Made by a program: the position numbers and the translations under genes
Notes under the pieces: model-generated
The model's input: the letters and a program-made list of their open reading frames with translations, nothing else
Told to the model about the DNA's origin: nothing
The model's database searches: none
Shown here: positions 1-10,600 of the stretch, piece by piece
Position numbering within the stretch: position 1 is the stretch's first letter
How the letters are laid out: every line of letters begins with the position of its first letter
NCBI RefSeq assembly: GCF_900109575.1
Contig: NZ_FOAF01000001.1
Location: forward strand, 496,001-560,000
Length of the DNA stretch: 64,000 bases
Direction of reading: 5' to 3'
DNA from: Olivibacter domesticus
Lineage (GTDB): Bacteria; Bacteroidota; Bacteroidia; Sphingobacteriales; Sphingobacteriaceae

Positions 1-524
1 TTTATGGAACCTCTTGCTCCTCTTAGTCGTATCGTTGGATTTGTTCCTAGATTACCGCTCGGAGTGGTAATGGTAAGCCCTGGTACAGTACCTTGTAAAG
101 CGCGTACGGGGTCGGTTACCGGTCGGGTTTCAAATGTCTTTTGGACATCAACAGTAGATACGGCGCCGGTTAAGTTCGCCCTCTTTTGTGTGCCAAAGCC
201 AACTACAACAACTTCGTTAAGTGAAGTTTCGTTTAAGTTCAGTTGAACATTGATGGTATTTTCCCTGCCTACCACGATTTCTCTTGTAGTTGAACCAATA
301 TAGGAAAATACCAATGTCTGGCCTTCCTTGGCATTTATGGAATAAGAGCCGGCATCATTGGTTGTAACACCTTGATTTGCCTCTTTGATTTTTACAGATA
401 CACCTGGAAGGGGAAGTTTGTCGGTCGCAGAGGAGACTCTTCCTGTGATGTTTCTTTCTTGCGCAAGCGTGACGGCCGACGCAAAAGATAATCCCATAAA
501 AAACAGGAGTAGTTTTTTTTTCAT
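1..524 (-). CDS. SusC/RagA-family TonB-dependent receptor, N-terminal part (cut by window edge)
   Basis: The reading frame opens at the ATG complementary to 522-524 and runs off the window start after 174 codons. The protein begins with a signal peptide (MKKKLLLFFMG, then a hydrophobic run ending in TLAQ). A carboxypeptidase-regulatory-like (CNA-B) domain follows at about residues 22-100, then the start of the TonB plug (NEVVVVGFGTQKR; RALQGTVPGL). These are hallmarks of SusC proteins, which import oligosaccharides or peptides across the outer membrane with a SusD lipoprotein. The signal peptide closely resembles that of the SusC at 2882-5965, which suggests a paralogue. It lies downstream of a complete SusC-SusD pair on the same strand but has its own roughly 700-bp upstream region. 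The substrate cannot be told. Confidence 0.93.
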   Translation of the reverse strand, partial: MKKKLLLFFMGLSFASAVTLAQERNITGRVSSATDKLPLPGVSVKIKEANQGVTTNDAGSYSINAKEGQTLVFSYIGSTTREIVVGRENTINVQLNLNETSLNEVVVVGFGTQKRANLTGAVSTVDVQKTFETRPVTDPVRALQGTVPGLTITTPSGNLGTNPTIRLRGARGSI

Positions 525-729
525 TTCGGGTTGATTTTGATGATTAATAAATAAGAATAATTCAAGTTCATATGATAGTGAAATAGTTTGCAGCAATAAT
601 CAAAAGCGGTTTAAATGCTTATGTGCCATAAATAATATCCCTTATCTGCTTAATCGGTTACGGGGCCGCATAAACATGTGGCCTAATAATTGGCTATTCC
701 GTACAATGATAATCAATATATTGATTTAT

Positions 730-745
730 TGCAACTTTATGCATT
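730..745. promoter_or_regulatory. Candidate operator, TGCAACTTTATGCATT
   Basis: This 16-base sequence matches the pattern TGCAANNNTATGCATT, which recurs at 793-808 and at 6159-6174, in each case upstream of a SusC gene. The two copies here start 63 bases apart, close to six helical turns. Binding by a regulator is inference. Confidence 0.45.
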
Positions 746-792
746 TTTATTACTACTTACTTTATAAATACGTCATAATTCAACTACTTTAT

Positions 793-808
793 TGCAATAG
801 TATGCATT
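793..808. promoter_or_regulatory. Candidate operator, TGCAATAGTATGCATT
   Basis: Second copy of the TGCAANNNTATGCATT pattern in the region upstream of the partial SusC gene, in the same orientation as the copy at 730-745. Only the three central bases differ between copies. Confidence 0.45.
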
Positions 809-1176
809 ATTTATTTTGTTTGTATGTTGTTTGTGTTACCGTTTTATTAAATAACTAACGGGTAGCCACTAAGCAGGATACAAATAAAGTTTGTAAGACG
901 GATGTGCTCGAATTTATCACACAGATTATCTAAAAGGGCGGGAGAGGGGGGAGCTTTTTCGGGTGTATATTTGCTTAGATATTGAAATCAGTTGCTATTT
1001 TTTTAGTCTGTACCTTTCAATTGTAAATCTGCAATTCGTTTGCGATACGTGATGGGCTTATCTATAATTCTGAATGTTTGCTTGGCGCAATTAGAACAGA
1101 AAACAACAATTAAAATAGATGCCCGGATAGTGAAATATTTCATCTTTTAATCACTTTATAGTTTCTTTCAAATGTA

Positions 1177-1205
1177 TAAGAGGGCGTTTTTTAACGTCCC
1201 TCTTA
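1177..1205 (-). terminator. Hairpin after the SusC-SusD operon
   Basis: The arms TAAGAGGGCGTT (1177-1188) and AACGTCCCTCTTA (1193-1205) pair over 12 bases with a single-base bulge and a 4-base loop. The hairpin sits 25 bases beyond the SusD stop at 1230. There is no strong U-tract after it on the minus strand, so termination is probable rather than certain. Confidence 0.55.
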
Positions 1206-1229
1206 ATTCTATTATAGATTTCTAAAGTA

Positions 1230-2864
1230 TTAAGGTTGGTCCCACCAAACGGGTTCATTTAAGTAAATAGGGCTCGATGCATTTGGATTTGCTTTTATTA
1301 CTTGTTCTATATTGTAGTTGATTTCATAACTAGGTACAGCAAACCTTCTTGGCCAATCCGTTTGGCTTGGATAGGCTTCTACAAATGTATGGGATGGTCT
1401 CTTAAAACCTTTATATATTCCTATAGTTTCATTATATGCACCGGAGGCGTCAGTGCAATAATTCATTCTACGAAGATCTGACCAAACTTCGGGGGAATAA
1501 GATAGTGCTATATACTTTTGAATCATGATGTGACTCAGCGTTAGATTACCCGAGTTTTGCACAACGGATGTGCTATTCAGAAACTGTTCAGTAAGTTCTG
1601 CGTTAATTTCCATAAGGTTCATGTGTGAACGGATTCCTGCTTTGTAAGCGGCTAAAGCTTCAGCGGATTGACCAAGGCGTAATCTGACCTCTGCTTCGAT
1701 AAAACGCATTTCTGCATTCGTTAATAAGAGCCCTTTACCTCCCCGTTTTGTGTACCAGGAGCCTGTAGACAAAATGCGATTGCCTGCTTGAGGCTGAGCG
1801 GGATCCCTTCTGAGCTGAACATAAACAGAATCTTTATTTGAAAAACTGTTTGAACTACTAATATATGAATAACTACTAGGGCCCGTTTTTGGCAAATCGG
1901 ACGACATGTCTACCAATTGTGTGGTTATTAGAACGCCCTCTTTGTTTTGCATGCTAGGAATAAGTAAATCTATCCGCGGATCTGCTACATTGTTATTTCC
2001 ATTGGGAGCACCTAAATAATTGTTACTTAGATAATCATGGTATAATTTTGTGATGCGGCCGGTCGACCCAATATTTACATATTGTAATGATGCTTTACTA
2101 TTGTCGACAACCCCCTCCTCATCAACATATTGAATAACCGAACTTTGGTCATCTGTTTGCGGGGCTGCAGCTAATGCGTCTAGAACAGCTTGAGGATTAT
2201 AGTCAGATTTCTTTGTCAAATGATTTAAAAATCTGGCTTTCAGACCGTAAGCTAAACGGATCCAGTTATCTACTTTTCCATTATTCAGAATATCACCTTC
2301 AGCTAGATCCGGTGCTGTAACTTCCTGTGTTTTTTGTAGGTCTGTAATTGCTTCATCTAATAGCGCCAGGATTTTCTCCTGAACATATGCGCCATCGTCA
2401 AATTTTGGAGTTAGATTACCAGCCACATCAAACTCATCGTAAGGAAGCATGCCATAGAAGTCAGCCAGATAGCCGAAACCCCATGCTTTCATTATTTTTG
2501 CCGCACCAACATAGTGGTAAGCACCCACTTTTTCGGAAGCATCGATTAAGGGTTGTATATTAACGGCAGTATTTACGTACCAGGATTGCCAAGGCCAATT
2601 AGCGCTTGAAACATTTGAGTACCATCTAGTAAGGTTCCAGTTGTTATTGTTTGCGTAAGTAACTGCCAGCTGTTGGGCAATAAATGCTACACGTGTACCA
2701 GCGCTTTCATAACCGTCTGCAAACTGAGCAATAATAGGAGGGAGGCGTTGTTCTGGAGTAGGTACAGTTGAATTTGCGCTACTTGGATTTTCATTGATAT
2801 CAAGCCACTTTTTACAGGAGGTAAAAATTAGCGAAATTAGGAGGATATATATCGTCTTTTTCAT
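1230..2864 (-). CDS. SusD/RagB-family outer-membrane lipoprotein
   Basis: This 544-residue protein is predicted to be a surface lipoprotein that caps its partner SusC porin and binds substrate. It starts with a type II signal peptide and a lipobox (LIFTSC, Cys about 17). The following KKWLDINENPSSAN stretch is typical of the SusD-like (PF12771-type) branch of the family, whose fold is built from TPR-like helices. Length is normal. The start lies 17 bases after the stop of the SusC gene at 2882-5965, so the two are co-transcribed. A hairpin follows the gene. No glycoside hydrolase is adjacent, so the nutrient cannot be inferred; SusD-like_2 proteins also occur in peptide and glycan systems. 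Confidence 0.93.
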   Translation of the reverse strand: MKKTIYILLISLIFTSCKKWLDINENPSSANSTVPTPEQRLPPIIAQFADGYESAGTRVAFIAQQLAVTYANNNNWNLTRWYSNVSSANWPWQSWYVNTAVNIQPLIDASEKVGAYHYVGAAKIMKAWGFGYLADFYGMLPYDEFDVAGNLTPKFDDGAYVQEKILALLDEAITDLQKTQEVTAPDLAEGDILNNGKVDNWIRLAYGLKARFLNHLTKKSDYNPQAVLDALAAAPQTDDQSSVIQYVDEEGVVDNSKASLQYVNIGSTGRITKLYHDYLSNNYLGAPNGNNNVADPRIDLLIPSMQNKEGVLITTQLVDMSSDLPKTGPSSYSYISSSNSFSNKDSVYVQLRRDPAQPQAGNRILSTGSWYTKRGGKGLLLTNAEMRFIEAEVRLRLGQSAEALAAYKAGIRSHMNLMEINAELTEQFLNSTSVVQNSGNLTLSHIMIQKYIALSYSPEVWSDLRRMNYCTDASGAYNETIGIYKGFKRPSHTFVEAYPSQTDWPRRFAVPSYEINYNIEQVIKANPNASSPIYLNEPVWWDQP

Positions 2865-2881
2865 TGTAAAATTATTAAGGA

Positions 2882-5800
2882 TTAAAACCTAACATTTAAG
2901 CCCAAAGCGAAACCAGCGGTTGCCGGTACACCAGCGTAGTCAATTCCAACCGAACCTGAGCCAACAACACCCGCCCCAGCAGCACTGGTTTCCGGATCCA
3001 TACCTGAATAATTGGTGAACAATAATAAATTAGTACCGGTCGCGGTGATTGTTGCTCCCTTTAGCCAGCTAGCCTTATTTAATAGGCTTTGAGGTAACGA
3101 GTACGCTAATGAGATCGACCTCAAACGTAGCCAGTTTACATTTTCTATAAAGTGAGGAACGTTGTTTGCATAAATGTCTCTATAATATTTTTCGCTTGCA
3201 ATGACCTCTCTTGATACCGCTTCGTATTGGCCGGTTTCCGGATTCAGAGATTGGCCTGTAAAGGTTACTGTGTTTCCTCTGTTCTCAGTTAATTTACTGA
3301 TGCCATTTACCGTCATTAAATATTCGGTAGCATTGTAAATATCGCCGCCTTTACGGAAATCGAAAAGAAAGGAGAAATTCCAGTTTTTAAAGGTGAAATT
3401 ATTGTTAAAACCGCCAATAAAATCCGGTTCTCGATTTCCGATATATGTAGTCGTTAATGTGCTGGTTAGCGGATATCCAGTATTCCAGTCAAGTAAAATA
3501 TTTCCATTAGCATCCGTTTGCCATTTTGAACCGCTTATACCCATAAAGTCACCATTGCCAAAAGAAGCTGCTTTACCATTCCCCACTTGGACGTCCGTCA
3601 CATATAAAATGGGCAGTGAGCCCGGTAGTTCCTTTACGATGCCATTATTATGGGAAAAGTTAATCGTGGCATCCCATTGAAAATTATCTCGTTTTATGGG
3701 TGTCGTATTTAGAGTGATCTCGATTCCTCGATTTTCTAGTACACCCGTGTTAACGGAACTCAGAATATAGCCGGTTGCATTACTTACGCGTGGAGTTAAT
3801 ATTTGGTCAACACTTTTGTTTTTATAATAAGTGAAATCAAGTCCAATCCTGTCTTTTAGAAATCTTAAATCGGTTCCAAACTCAATGGAAGTCGTCGTTT
3901 CTGGCTTTAACAAGTCATTCCCACGAGACCAATAGTTCCTATAGCCACCCCCAATTGTTAATTCAGGGCCAAAGAGATAAGTTGCTGTTTGATAAGCCGC
4001 CGCATCTTTTCCTACTTGCGCGTATGATGCTCTTACTTTTCCAAAAGATAAAACATCGTTTTTAGGAAGGAGTTCGGTAAATACAAAACTTCCGCTTATT
4101 GCAGGATAAAAGAAAGATCGGTTCTGCAAAGGTAAAGTTGACGACCAGTCGTTCCTACCTGTGAATCCCAGGTAAACCATGTTCTTATAGGATAATCTAA
4201 AATCACCATAAACGCCAAGTAACCGTTTTCTGTTAATACTTTGTGAGTAATATTTGTTTTCGTTGGATGCGTTGTTAATATCAATAAAAGTTGGGATTTC
4301 AAATTGTTCTGCCCGCCTGGAATTAGAGGTTAATTTAGTGTCTTCAGTTGTTGTTCCCAAAACGACGTTAGCATCCCAAACATCGTTAAATGTTTTATGA
4401 AAATTTAACATTAAGTTGGAATTAATGTAATTGTAAGCACGGTCCGTTTCAGACAACATTCCTTTTTGCCAAGCAAGTTTAACGCTTGATCCAGGAGAGA
4501 TAAGACTACTGAAATTAGTCGTGTAATTATCTATCCCTAGTCGGTAGGTTGCATCAAACCAATCCGTGATTTTAACATTTGTGTAAGCTGTAGCAATGAA
4601 GCGATTATTACGATCGCTTTGCGGGTTTTTATTTATGATCCAGTAAGGATTGTCGGTATTATCTTCTAAGGCAACATTAGGAAGAAGTAGGTTGTTCGAC
4701 CCATCTGCACTAAGCCAGTTTTTCATATTGTTATTTCGTGGCCATGATAAGATACTTTCCATGTAGCCACTACCGCTTGATCCCCAGAGGCCGCTGCCTG
4801 TTAGTGTTTTCTGCGACTTACTTACTGCATAGGATGCATTGACTCCAAAAGTGAAAACGCCAACTTTCTGCTCACCATTAAAACGTACAGTCGACCTTTT
4901 AAAATTAGTAGTCGGTACAACCCCCGATTGATTAAGGTTGGATGCTGAAAGGAAGAAGTTGTTTTTAGCGGTGCCGCCCGAGATATTAAAGCTATTATCG
5001 TAAGCATGCGCCGTTTCAAAAAAGTCACCCAGGTTATCATACATTGTTTCACCAGTTTCAAACTTATCGCCCCAGGAAAGGGCGGTTTGGTCAGTAAAGT
5101 TGCCGTTATAATAAGAGCCTTGTTTGTAAAGGCTCTGTTGATCAGGTAGCCGATTCACCCAATTAGACATAAATCTGGATGTAACAGAAGCTGTTGCTGC
5201 GCCTTCTTTCCCTTTCTTTGTCGTAATAATAATGGCCCCCGCTGCTGCTCTCAGCCCGTACAGGGCGGCTGCAGCGGGTCCTTTTAATACAGAGATCGAC
5301 TCAATGTCTTCTGGGTTAATATCCATTGCTCTATTGCTGTTGGTAGTAGAAATGTTTACAGAACCATCAAAAGCGCTGTTATCACCTTGGCCAGTGGAAT
5401 TATCCATCGGCATGCCGTCGATTACAAATAGAGGTTGATTATCTCTTTCCAGCGAGGTACCTCCGCGTAGAACAATAGAAGCGGAAGCGCCGGGTGCTCC
5501 TCCGGAATTAGTAACATTAACACCGGCAATTTTACCGTTTAAGGAGTTAACGATATTTGGATCTTTGTTTTTTAATAGTTCATCAGATTTGATGTCTTGA
5601 GCGGAATAGCCAAGACTTCTAACCTCGCGTTTTATTCCCATCGCTGTAACGACTACTTCGTCCAGATTCGACGAAGAGGGTTGGAGGCTTGCATTGATAA
5701 TGCTATTTGATCCTACTGTTATTTCAAGTGGATCCGAACCAATATAAGTAAAAAGCAAAGTTTCACCTTGGCTCGTTTGAATGTTATATAATCCTTCGCT

Positions 5801-5965
5801 ATTTGTTTGCGTTCTGACGGAGGTACCTTTTACCGAAACCGTAACACCGGGGATGGGTTGGCCAGCACTGTCTGTTACCTTTCCCGCAATTGTCTTTTGT
5901 TGCGCCAGCACATGGGCTGATACAAAAAGCATTCCCATAAAGAATAGGAGTAGTTTTCTTCTCAT
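2882..5965 (-). CDS. SusC/RagA-family TonB-linked outer-membrane receptor
   Basis: This 1027-residue protein is a TonB-dependent porin that imports a nutrient together with the SusD lipoprotein encoded 17 bases downstream. A signal peptide (MRRKLLLFFMG to VLAQ) is followed by a CNA-B/carboxypeptidase-regulatory-like domain (about 24-100) and the plug with the SusC signatures PLFVIDGMPMD (about 175-190) and AAALYGLRAAAGAIIITTKK (about 230-250). The remainder is a beta-barrel ending in an aromatic-terminated strand (GLNVRF). Length is typical. The region upstream (5966-6352) carries a TGCAANNNTATGCATT site shared with the neighbouring SusC genes. No anti-sigma-interacting N-terminal extension (STN domain) is seen, which argues against FecIR-type trans-envelope signalling. 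Confidence 0.95.
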   Translation of the reverse strand: MRRKLLLFFMGMLFVSAHVLAQQKTIAGKVTDSAGQPIPGVTVSVKGTSVRTQTNSEGLYNIQTSQGETLLFTYIGSDPLEITVGSNSIINASLQPSSSNLDEVVVTAMGIKREVRSLGYSAQDIKSDELLKNKDPNIVNSLNGKIAGVNVTNSGGAPGASASIVLRGGTSLERDNQPLFVIDGMPMDNSTGQGDNSAFDGSVNISTTNSNRAMDINPEDIESISVLKGPAAAALYGLRAAAGAIIITTKKGKEGAATASVTSRFMSNWVNRLPDQQSLYKQGSYYNGNFTDQTALSWGDKFETGETMYDNLGDFFETAHAYDNSFNISGGTAKNNFFLSASNLNQSGVVPTTNFKRSTVRFNGEQKVGVFTFGVNASYAVSKSQKTLTGSGLWGSSGSGYMESILSWPRNNNMKNWLSADGSNNLLLPNVALEDNTDNPYWIINKNPQSDRNNRFIATAYTNVKITDWFDATYRLGIDNYTTNFSSLISPGSSVKLAWQKGMLSETDRAYNYINSNLMLNFHKTFNDVWDANVVLGTTTEDTKLTSNSRRAEQFEIPTFIDINNASNENKYYSQSINRKRLLGVYGDFRLSYKNMVYLGFTGRNDWSSTLPLQNRSFFYPAISGSFVFTELLPKNDVLSFGKVRASYAQVGKDAAAYQTATYLFGPELTIGGGYRNYWSRGNDLLKPETTTSIEFGTDLRFLKDRIGLDFTYYKNKSVDQILTPRVSNATGYILSSVNTGVLENRGIEITLNTTPIKRDNFQWDATINFSHNNGIVKELPGSLPILYVTDVQVGNGKAASFGNGDFMGISGSKWQTDANGNILLDWNTGYPLTSTLTTTYIGNREPDFIGGFNNNFTFKNWNFSFLFDFRKGGDIYNATEYLMTVNGISKLTENRGNTVTFTGQSLNPETGQYEAVSREVIASEKYYRDIYANNVPHFIENVNWLRLRSISLAYSLPQSLLNKASWLKGATITATGTNLLLFTNYSGMDPETSAAGAGVVGSGSVGIDYAGVPATAGFALGLNVRF

Positions 5966-6158
5966 GTTGGATAATATTAGTGGTTGATATATAAAGATTA
6001 ATTAAGTTCATGTTTTTACTGCATTAGTATGATGGCTGTAATACCCCATAGTACAGCTCTTATACTTAAAAATACCCGAACAGTTTATTGGTTTATTTTT
6101 TGCTCTTTATACAGAGAAATTGGTTATTAGTACAAGATTATCAATAATAATTAGAATA

Positions 6159-6206
6159 TGCAAATTTATGCATTATGATTTTATATTTAACGCACAAACG
6201 TGCATT
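6159..6206. promoter_or_regulatory. Candidate operator pair upstream of SusC
   Basis: TGCAAATTTATGCATT at 6159-6174 matches the TGCAANNNTATGCATT pattern found twice before the next SusC gene (730-808). A weaker copy, CGCACAAACGTGCATT, starts 32 bases later at 6191, about three helical turns. The recurrence at independent SusC promoters is what supports a regulatory role. Confidence 0.45.
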
Positions 6207-6303
6207 ACAAAACAGTTAGTTATATCCAAAAATGCTTGTTTTACCTATTTTAGCATTTTTATATTTGATAAAATAATAAAAAATTTGGATTTATTGAGAT
6301 GTG

Positions 6304-6347
6304 AAAAATAAGCAGATCGAATAGAACTTCTCGACCTGCTTATTTTT
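6304..6347 (-). terminator. Terminator of the 7689-10772 / 6353-7666 SusC-SusD operon
   Basis: A perfect 12-base stem pairs AAAAATAAGCAG (6304-6315) with CTGCTTATTTTT (6336-6347). On the minus strand it lies just past the SusD stop at 6353 and ends in a U-rich arm, as expected for an intrinsic terminator. Confidence 0.75.
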
Positions 6348-6352
6348 AATTC

Positions 6353-7666
6353 CTAAAAGACAGGGTCACTTGGTGTATTCGTATTATTATCCCGTTCAAC
6401 AAATGGGTAAGGGAAGAAATTACGTTTCATTTCATTCTGTGGCCGATTAAATCTACGCATGTCTTCGAGTTTCAACCCAGACATAAATAGCTCGATACAT
6501 CTATTTCTATAAATTTGAGTCAAAAGCTCTTCATTGCTGATGCTAGTCAGTGCGGGTAAATCGGCCCCTACACCAAAGATATCTTGACCAGGCATTTTGG
6601 TAATGACTTTATTTAACTCAACTAGGGCCAGATCGTATCGGGAAGTACGAGCATAAGCTTCTGCTTTAATAAGAAGCATCTCTCCAGGCAAGTAAACAGG
6701 TATACGGGAGGTTGGCGTAAATGCAAAACCTTTAATACGCACAGCTGGCGGGATAGGGTTGTCATTTTGTATATAAAATAAAACCCGTTTGTCTGCCATT
6801 TCGGGATATAAGCCTTGCGGAAGCCCTAAATTGACGTCCTTCGGTTGAAAGACATTATTCGTGGAGGTAGCAAAGGTGTATATGGGATTGGACGAAACGT
6901 TATCGTAAGCGAACATTGATTTTTTTGTCAAATCAACAGCATTTGCAGCTATCAAAGCATTTTCATAGTCTCCAACATATAGCGAATAACGCGCTTTAAG
7001 CGCATTCAATGTATTTAGAATATTAATGCTACTATCTGGAAGATTTATTAGAAATGCATTGCTTATTTCATCGGTGGCCGTATAATTTAAAGCGCTATCA
7101 ATGCTTTTTATGGCTTCCTTGTATCCGTCCATTCTGTCTATAAAGGGTATATTTCTGCCAATACCTACGGGTACTTTTTCCCAGTACATTGATAGGTTTC
7201 CCATTGATAAAGCTTTGGAAATAGTGGCATATGCAATTAAGCCGCTTGCAAGGTTTTTATCACTTAAGTTCTTGGCGTTTGCAATTACCAAGTTAGCGTC
7301 ATAGATAATTTTATTACTACTGGTCCACAAACCTGCTAAAACTGTATTTGTTCCATCTACAGTGGCCCCCCCTGTACTCAGTTGCAGCTCAGGAATATTT
7401 CCTTCATTTCGTAGCAGTAGTTCATTTGTCACAAATCCATTAGCTGTTACATAGTTATAAATATTACTGGTTCTTTCAAAGCTGTATCTCCTTTGGAGAC
7501 CAATACTGATAGTTGTTAAGCCTTGAGGTGATGATAGTGCATCATCATCCAACGCCCTCGAAGGATCGATGTAATCTTTCGTACATGAAAAATTGATATA
7601 AGTAAGCGCTAGGCAACATAATATAGTTAACGCTCGTTGTATGTTAATTCTGTTCATCTCGGTCAT
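6353..7666 (-). CDS. SusD/RagB-family outer-membrane lipoprotein
   Basis: A 437-residue SusD homologue with a lipoprotein signal (LTYINFSC, Cys about 28) followed by TKDYIDPSRALDDDAL. The C-terminal part has the usual SusD/RagB block with helices reading LPGEMLLIKAEAYART and RNRCIELFMSGLKLEDMRRF (about 325-415). It is somewhat short for the family (often 450-550). The start lies 22 bases after the SusC gene at 7689-10772, so the two form an operon that ends in the terminator at 6304-6347. A second ATG three codons in (MNRINIQ) is an equally good start. Substrate unknown. Confidence 0.92.
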   Translation of the reverse strand: MTEMNRINIQRALTILCCLALTYINFSCTKDYIDPSRALDDDALSSPQGLTTISIGLQRRYSFERTSNIYNYVTANGFVTNELLLRNEGNIPELQLSTGGATVDGTNTVLAGLWTSSNKIIYDANLVIANAKNLSDKNLASGLIAYATISKALSMGNLSMYWEKVPVGIGRNIPFIDRMDGYKEAIKSIDSALNYTATDEISNAFLINLPDSSINILNTLNALKARYSLYVGDYENALIAANAVDLTKKSMFAYDNVSSNPIYTFATSTNNVFQPKDVNLGLPQGLYPEMADKRVLFYIQNDNPIPPAVRIKGFAFTPTSRIPVYLPGEMLLIKAEAYARTSRYDLALVELNKVITKMPGQDIFGVGADLPALTSISNEELLTQIYRNRCIELFMSGLKLEDMRRFNRPQNEMKRNFFPYPFVERDNNTNTPSDPVF

Positions 7667-7688
7667 TTTTGAGGTTTGCTAATTAAAT

Positions 7689-10600
7689 TTATAATTTCAC
7701 CTGAATACCTAATGTAAATGTTCTAGGGATTGGAATGGCACCAAAATCTATTCCTCTGAGTATGGTCGACTGTCCTCCTGCATTGACTTCAGGGTCGTAA
7801 CCTTTATATTTGTCGAAGGAGAGTAGATTTCTGCCGCTGGCATTGATGGTCAAGTCTTTGAAAAATTTAACCTTGCCGAAGTTATAACTTAAAGAAACTT
7901 CTCTCAGCTTTACATAAGAACCGTTATCAACGCGCCATTCTTCAACAGCGTATGCACCTGCAATATAACCCCTAGGTAGCTCGCCCATTTGTTCTTGCTG
8001 TGCCATTAATCCATTTCCCACGCCCTGTCTGGTTCTCCAATCAGCATTCCAAACATCAACACCTCGTACAGCATCAAATTGAAGGTGCAGGGATAGTTTT
8101 TTATACGTGAAATCGTTCACAAAGGTTAATGTATAATCTGGATTTGGATCACCAATTACCTTACGCAAAGGGGTTCCGGTAGGCATGCCGTTTTCATCAC
8201 GTTGTGGGGTTATCTCGATGCCGTTTTGAGTTCCGCGCTCAATCATTGGGATTCCTTGTGCATTTGTTAATAAGCTCCCATCAGAATTTCTCGCAAAAAA
8301 TGTCCCATAAAATACACCGATTGGTTGTCCGTCAATAATAGCAACTGGTGCCCCCGGGTTGGTAGTGAATAAGCGTAAACCGCCAACATCCAGGGCTTTA
8401 TTGCGATTGCGACTGTAAATAACAGAGGTGTTCCACGAGAAATTAGTGTTTTTGACAGGAGCGCCATTCAGTACTAATTCAATACCTCGGTTCTGCAAGG
8501 AACCAACATTATCCAAAAAACTGGAGAATCCTACTGTAGGTGCTTCCACCCTGGATATCAATAAATCAGTTACTTTTTTATTGTACCAGTTGAAGCTCAA
8601 ACCTAAGCGATTGCTAAAAAACGACAGATCAGTTCCCAACTCAAGCTCTGCCTGTCTCTCGGGTTTTACATTTTCATTTGCTAGTGTAGCGCTTGAGAAT
8701 AACGATACTCTACTTAAGAAAGTTTGAGAAGAATAAGCATTGTAACGATCGTAAGCTCCTATTCCTGTTAAGTTTCCGGATTGTCCATATGCAGCTCGGA
8801 CCTTAAATAAATCCCACCATTTGCTCATAGCAGCGTTTTTCCAGAAATCTGCGGACGACAATACATAGCTACCACTTCCTTTTAGGTAAACTTGTCGGCG
8901 GTTATCTTTACCAAAAACGGATGACTCGTCCACCCTAATTGCACCTGTAAGAAATAACTGGTCCCTGTACTTAAAGTTTTGTTGAAAGTAAGCTCCGCTT
9001 ACGGAATATTCCGTCCGGGCATCCATACCCGGTAAAATAGCACTAGCAGCATTCACTGTTTCAATGAAAGGTGCTAACCCTCTTCCATTCAGCATATTAT
9101 ATTTTGATTTTTCATACTGATAAGAAAAACCCAATTGAGAGGTCGAAGAAATTAAATCTGAAATATCTGCCGTAAAGGTGGCGTTAAATTCGTTATTGAT
9201 GAGAAAAGCAGAGTTGCTTGCAGTACTGGTATAGCCGTTGAGTGTGGGAGCTAGGTTTGCACCACCTCCCCAGAAATCTGGATTAGCATTGTAGGTATAA
9301 GGTGGAATATAGGTAGTACCCGTTTGGCCAGTATTATCTACACCCACTGTAAAATCAAGTGATAAGTTTTCAATGGGAGTGAGCTTTAACCCTAAGTTTC
9401 CTAACACACGGTTTACTTCTTGGCGTTGCTTGATATCTTCAATAACTGACACCGGGTTTATTCTTCCTCTTTCACCTACCGATTTTAAATTGCCATCTGC
9501 GTCCCGTGTAAAGATGTCATGGTAATTCGCTATGATATTGATTGAATTGAGCGGTGAGTAAAATGAGTTTCCATCTGGTTTCTCGTCTGCGCCACTATTT
9601 GTATAGTTCAGCCCGGCTGTAAAGCTTATCCAGTCGGCAAGTTTCTGATCAATATTGGTACGTAAACTGAACCTTCTAAAATTTGTATTTCTAACAATTC
9701 CCTGATTGTTAAAATACGATGCGGAAACATAATACTTGGTGTCGTCTTTTCCCCCTGCAACCGAAACATTGTTATCCGTGCCACTAGCATTTCTGAAAAT
9801 GTAATCTTGATAGTCATAGCGGTTAACTGGAGAAGTTGTCGTAAGCGCTGTATTCAGTACATCTTGCGTTTCTAAGTCGACCGAACCCCCAAATTTTACG
9901 GGCGACTGGTTTACTGCTACTTTTTTCCGTAAGTTGCTATTCATGTAGTTGGTAGAAAAACTAACTACTGGAGCACCCAACGAACCTCTTTTAGTAAAGA
10001 TCTGTACAACCCCGGCATTTGCCCGTGAACCATAAATTGCAGCTGCTGCTGCACCGTTCAATACTTCAATTCGTTCAATGTCTGCAGGGTTAATATCAAC
10101 TAGGCGATTTTGACCGATACTTCCAACGAAGTTGCCGCCGTCATAACCGGGCTGTGTATTAGTAACGCGTGTGGTGTTATTATTTACGATAATACCATCT
10201 ACAATGTAAAGCGGTTCGGAAGACGAATTCACAGAACTTATCCCTCTTAATCGCACAGAAATCCCGCCTGCGGGGTCTCCAGAATTTTGCGAGATTTGAG
10301 CACCTGCTGTTTTTCCTTGCAAGGATGATAACACATTTCCACTTCTTCCTTTGGTAAGGTCGTCACCCTTTATAGAACTGATGTAACTTCCCAGTTGTTT
10401 CCGTGTGGTTCCGGCAGAGGTGCCTGTTACAATTACCTCATCCAGGCCTACCAGATCAGCGCTTAATTCGCAATTTAATACGTTGTTGCCTGTCGCAAGA
10501 GCAATGTTTTTGGTTTCGGTTTTATATCCCGTATAGGAGAATATAATTTCCTGTTGTTTTACAGATTCATTTAAGCTGAGCGTAAATTTTCCATCCACAT

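Larger units (their letters stand above)
525..1229. other. AT-rich intergenic region upstream of the partial SusC gene
   Basis: About 700 bases lie between the SusD stop and the SusC start, both on the minus strand. I see no convincing gene; a 60-codon frame at 676-858 has the composition of random AT-rich DNA. The region holds two copies of a TGCAANNNTATGCATT motif (730-745 and 793-808) and a hairpin just after the SusD gene (1177-1205), each listed separately. Confidence 0.6.
5966..6352. other. Intergenic region upstream of SusC (2882-5965)
   Basis: About 390 AT-rich bases separate the two SusC-SusD operons. The region contains the terminator of the upstream operon (6304-6347), a TGCAANNNTATGCATT site (6159-6174) and a degenerate copy about three helical turns away (6191-6206). 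A 63-codon frame at 6120-6311 shows no protein-like features. Confidence 0.6.

Noticed and set aside
676-858. 60-codon frame in the intergenic region before the partial SusC
   Set aside because: The product is a run of Tyr/Leu/Ile/Phe typical of translated AT-rich DNA, and the region carries regulatory motifs.
6120-6311. 63-codon frame upstream of SusC
   Set aside because: It overlaps the candidate operators and part of the terminator, and has no protein-like pattern.
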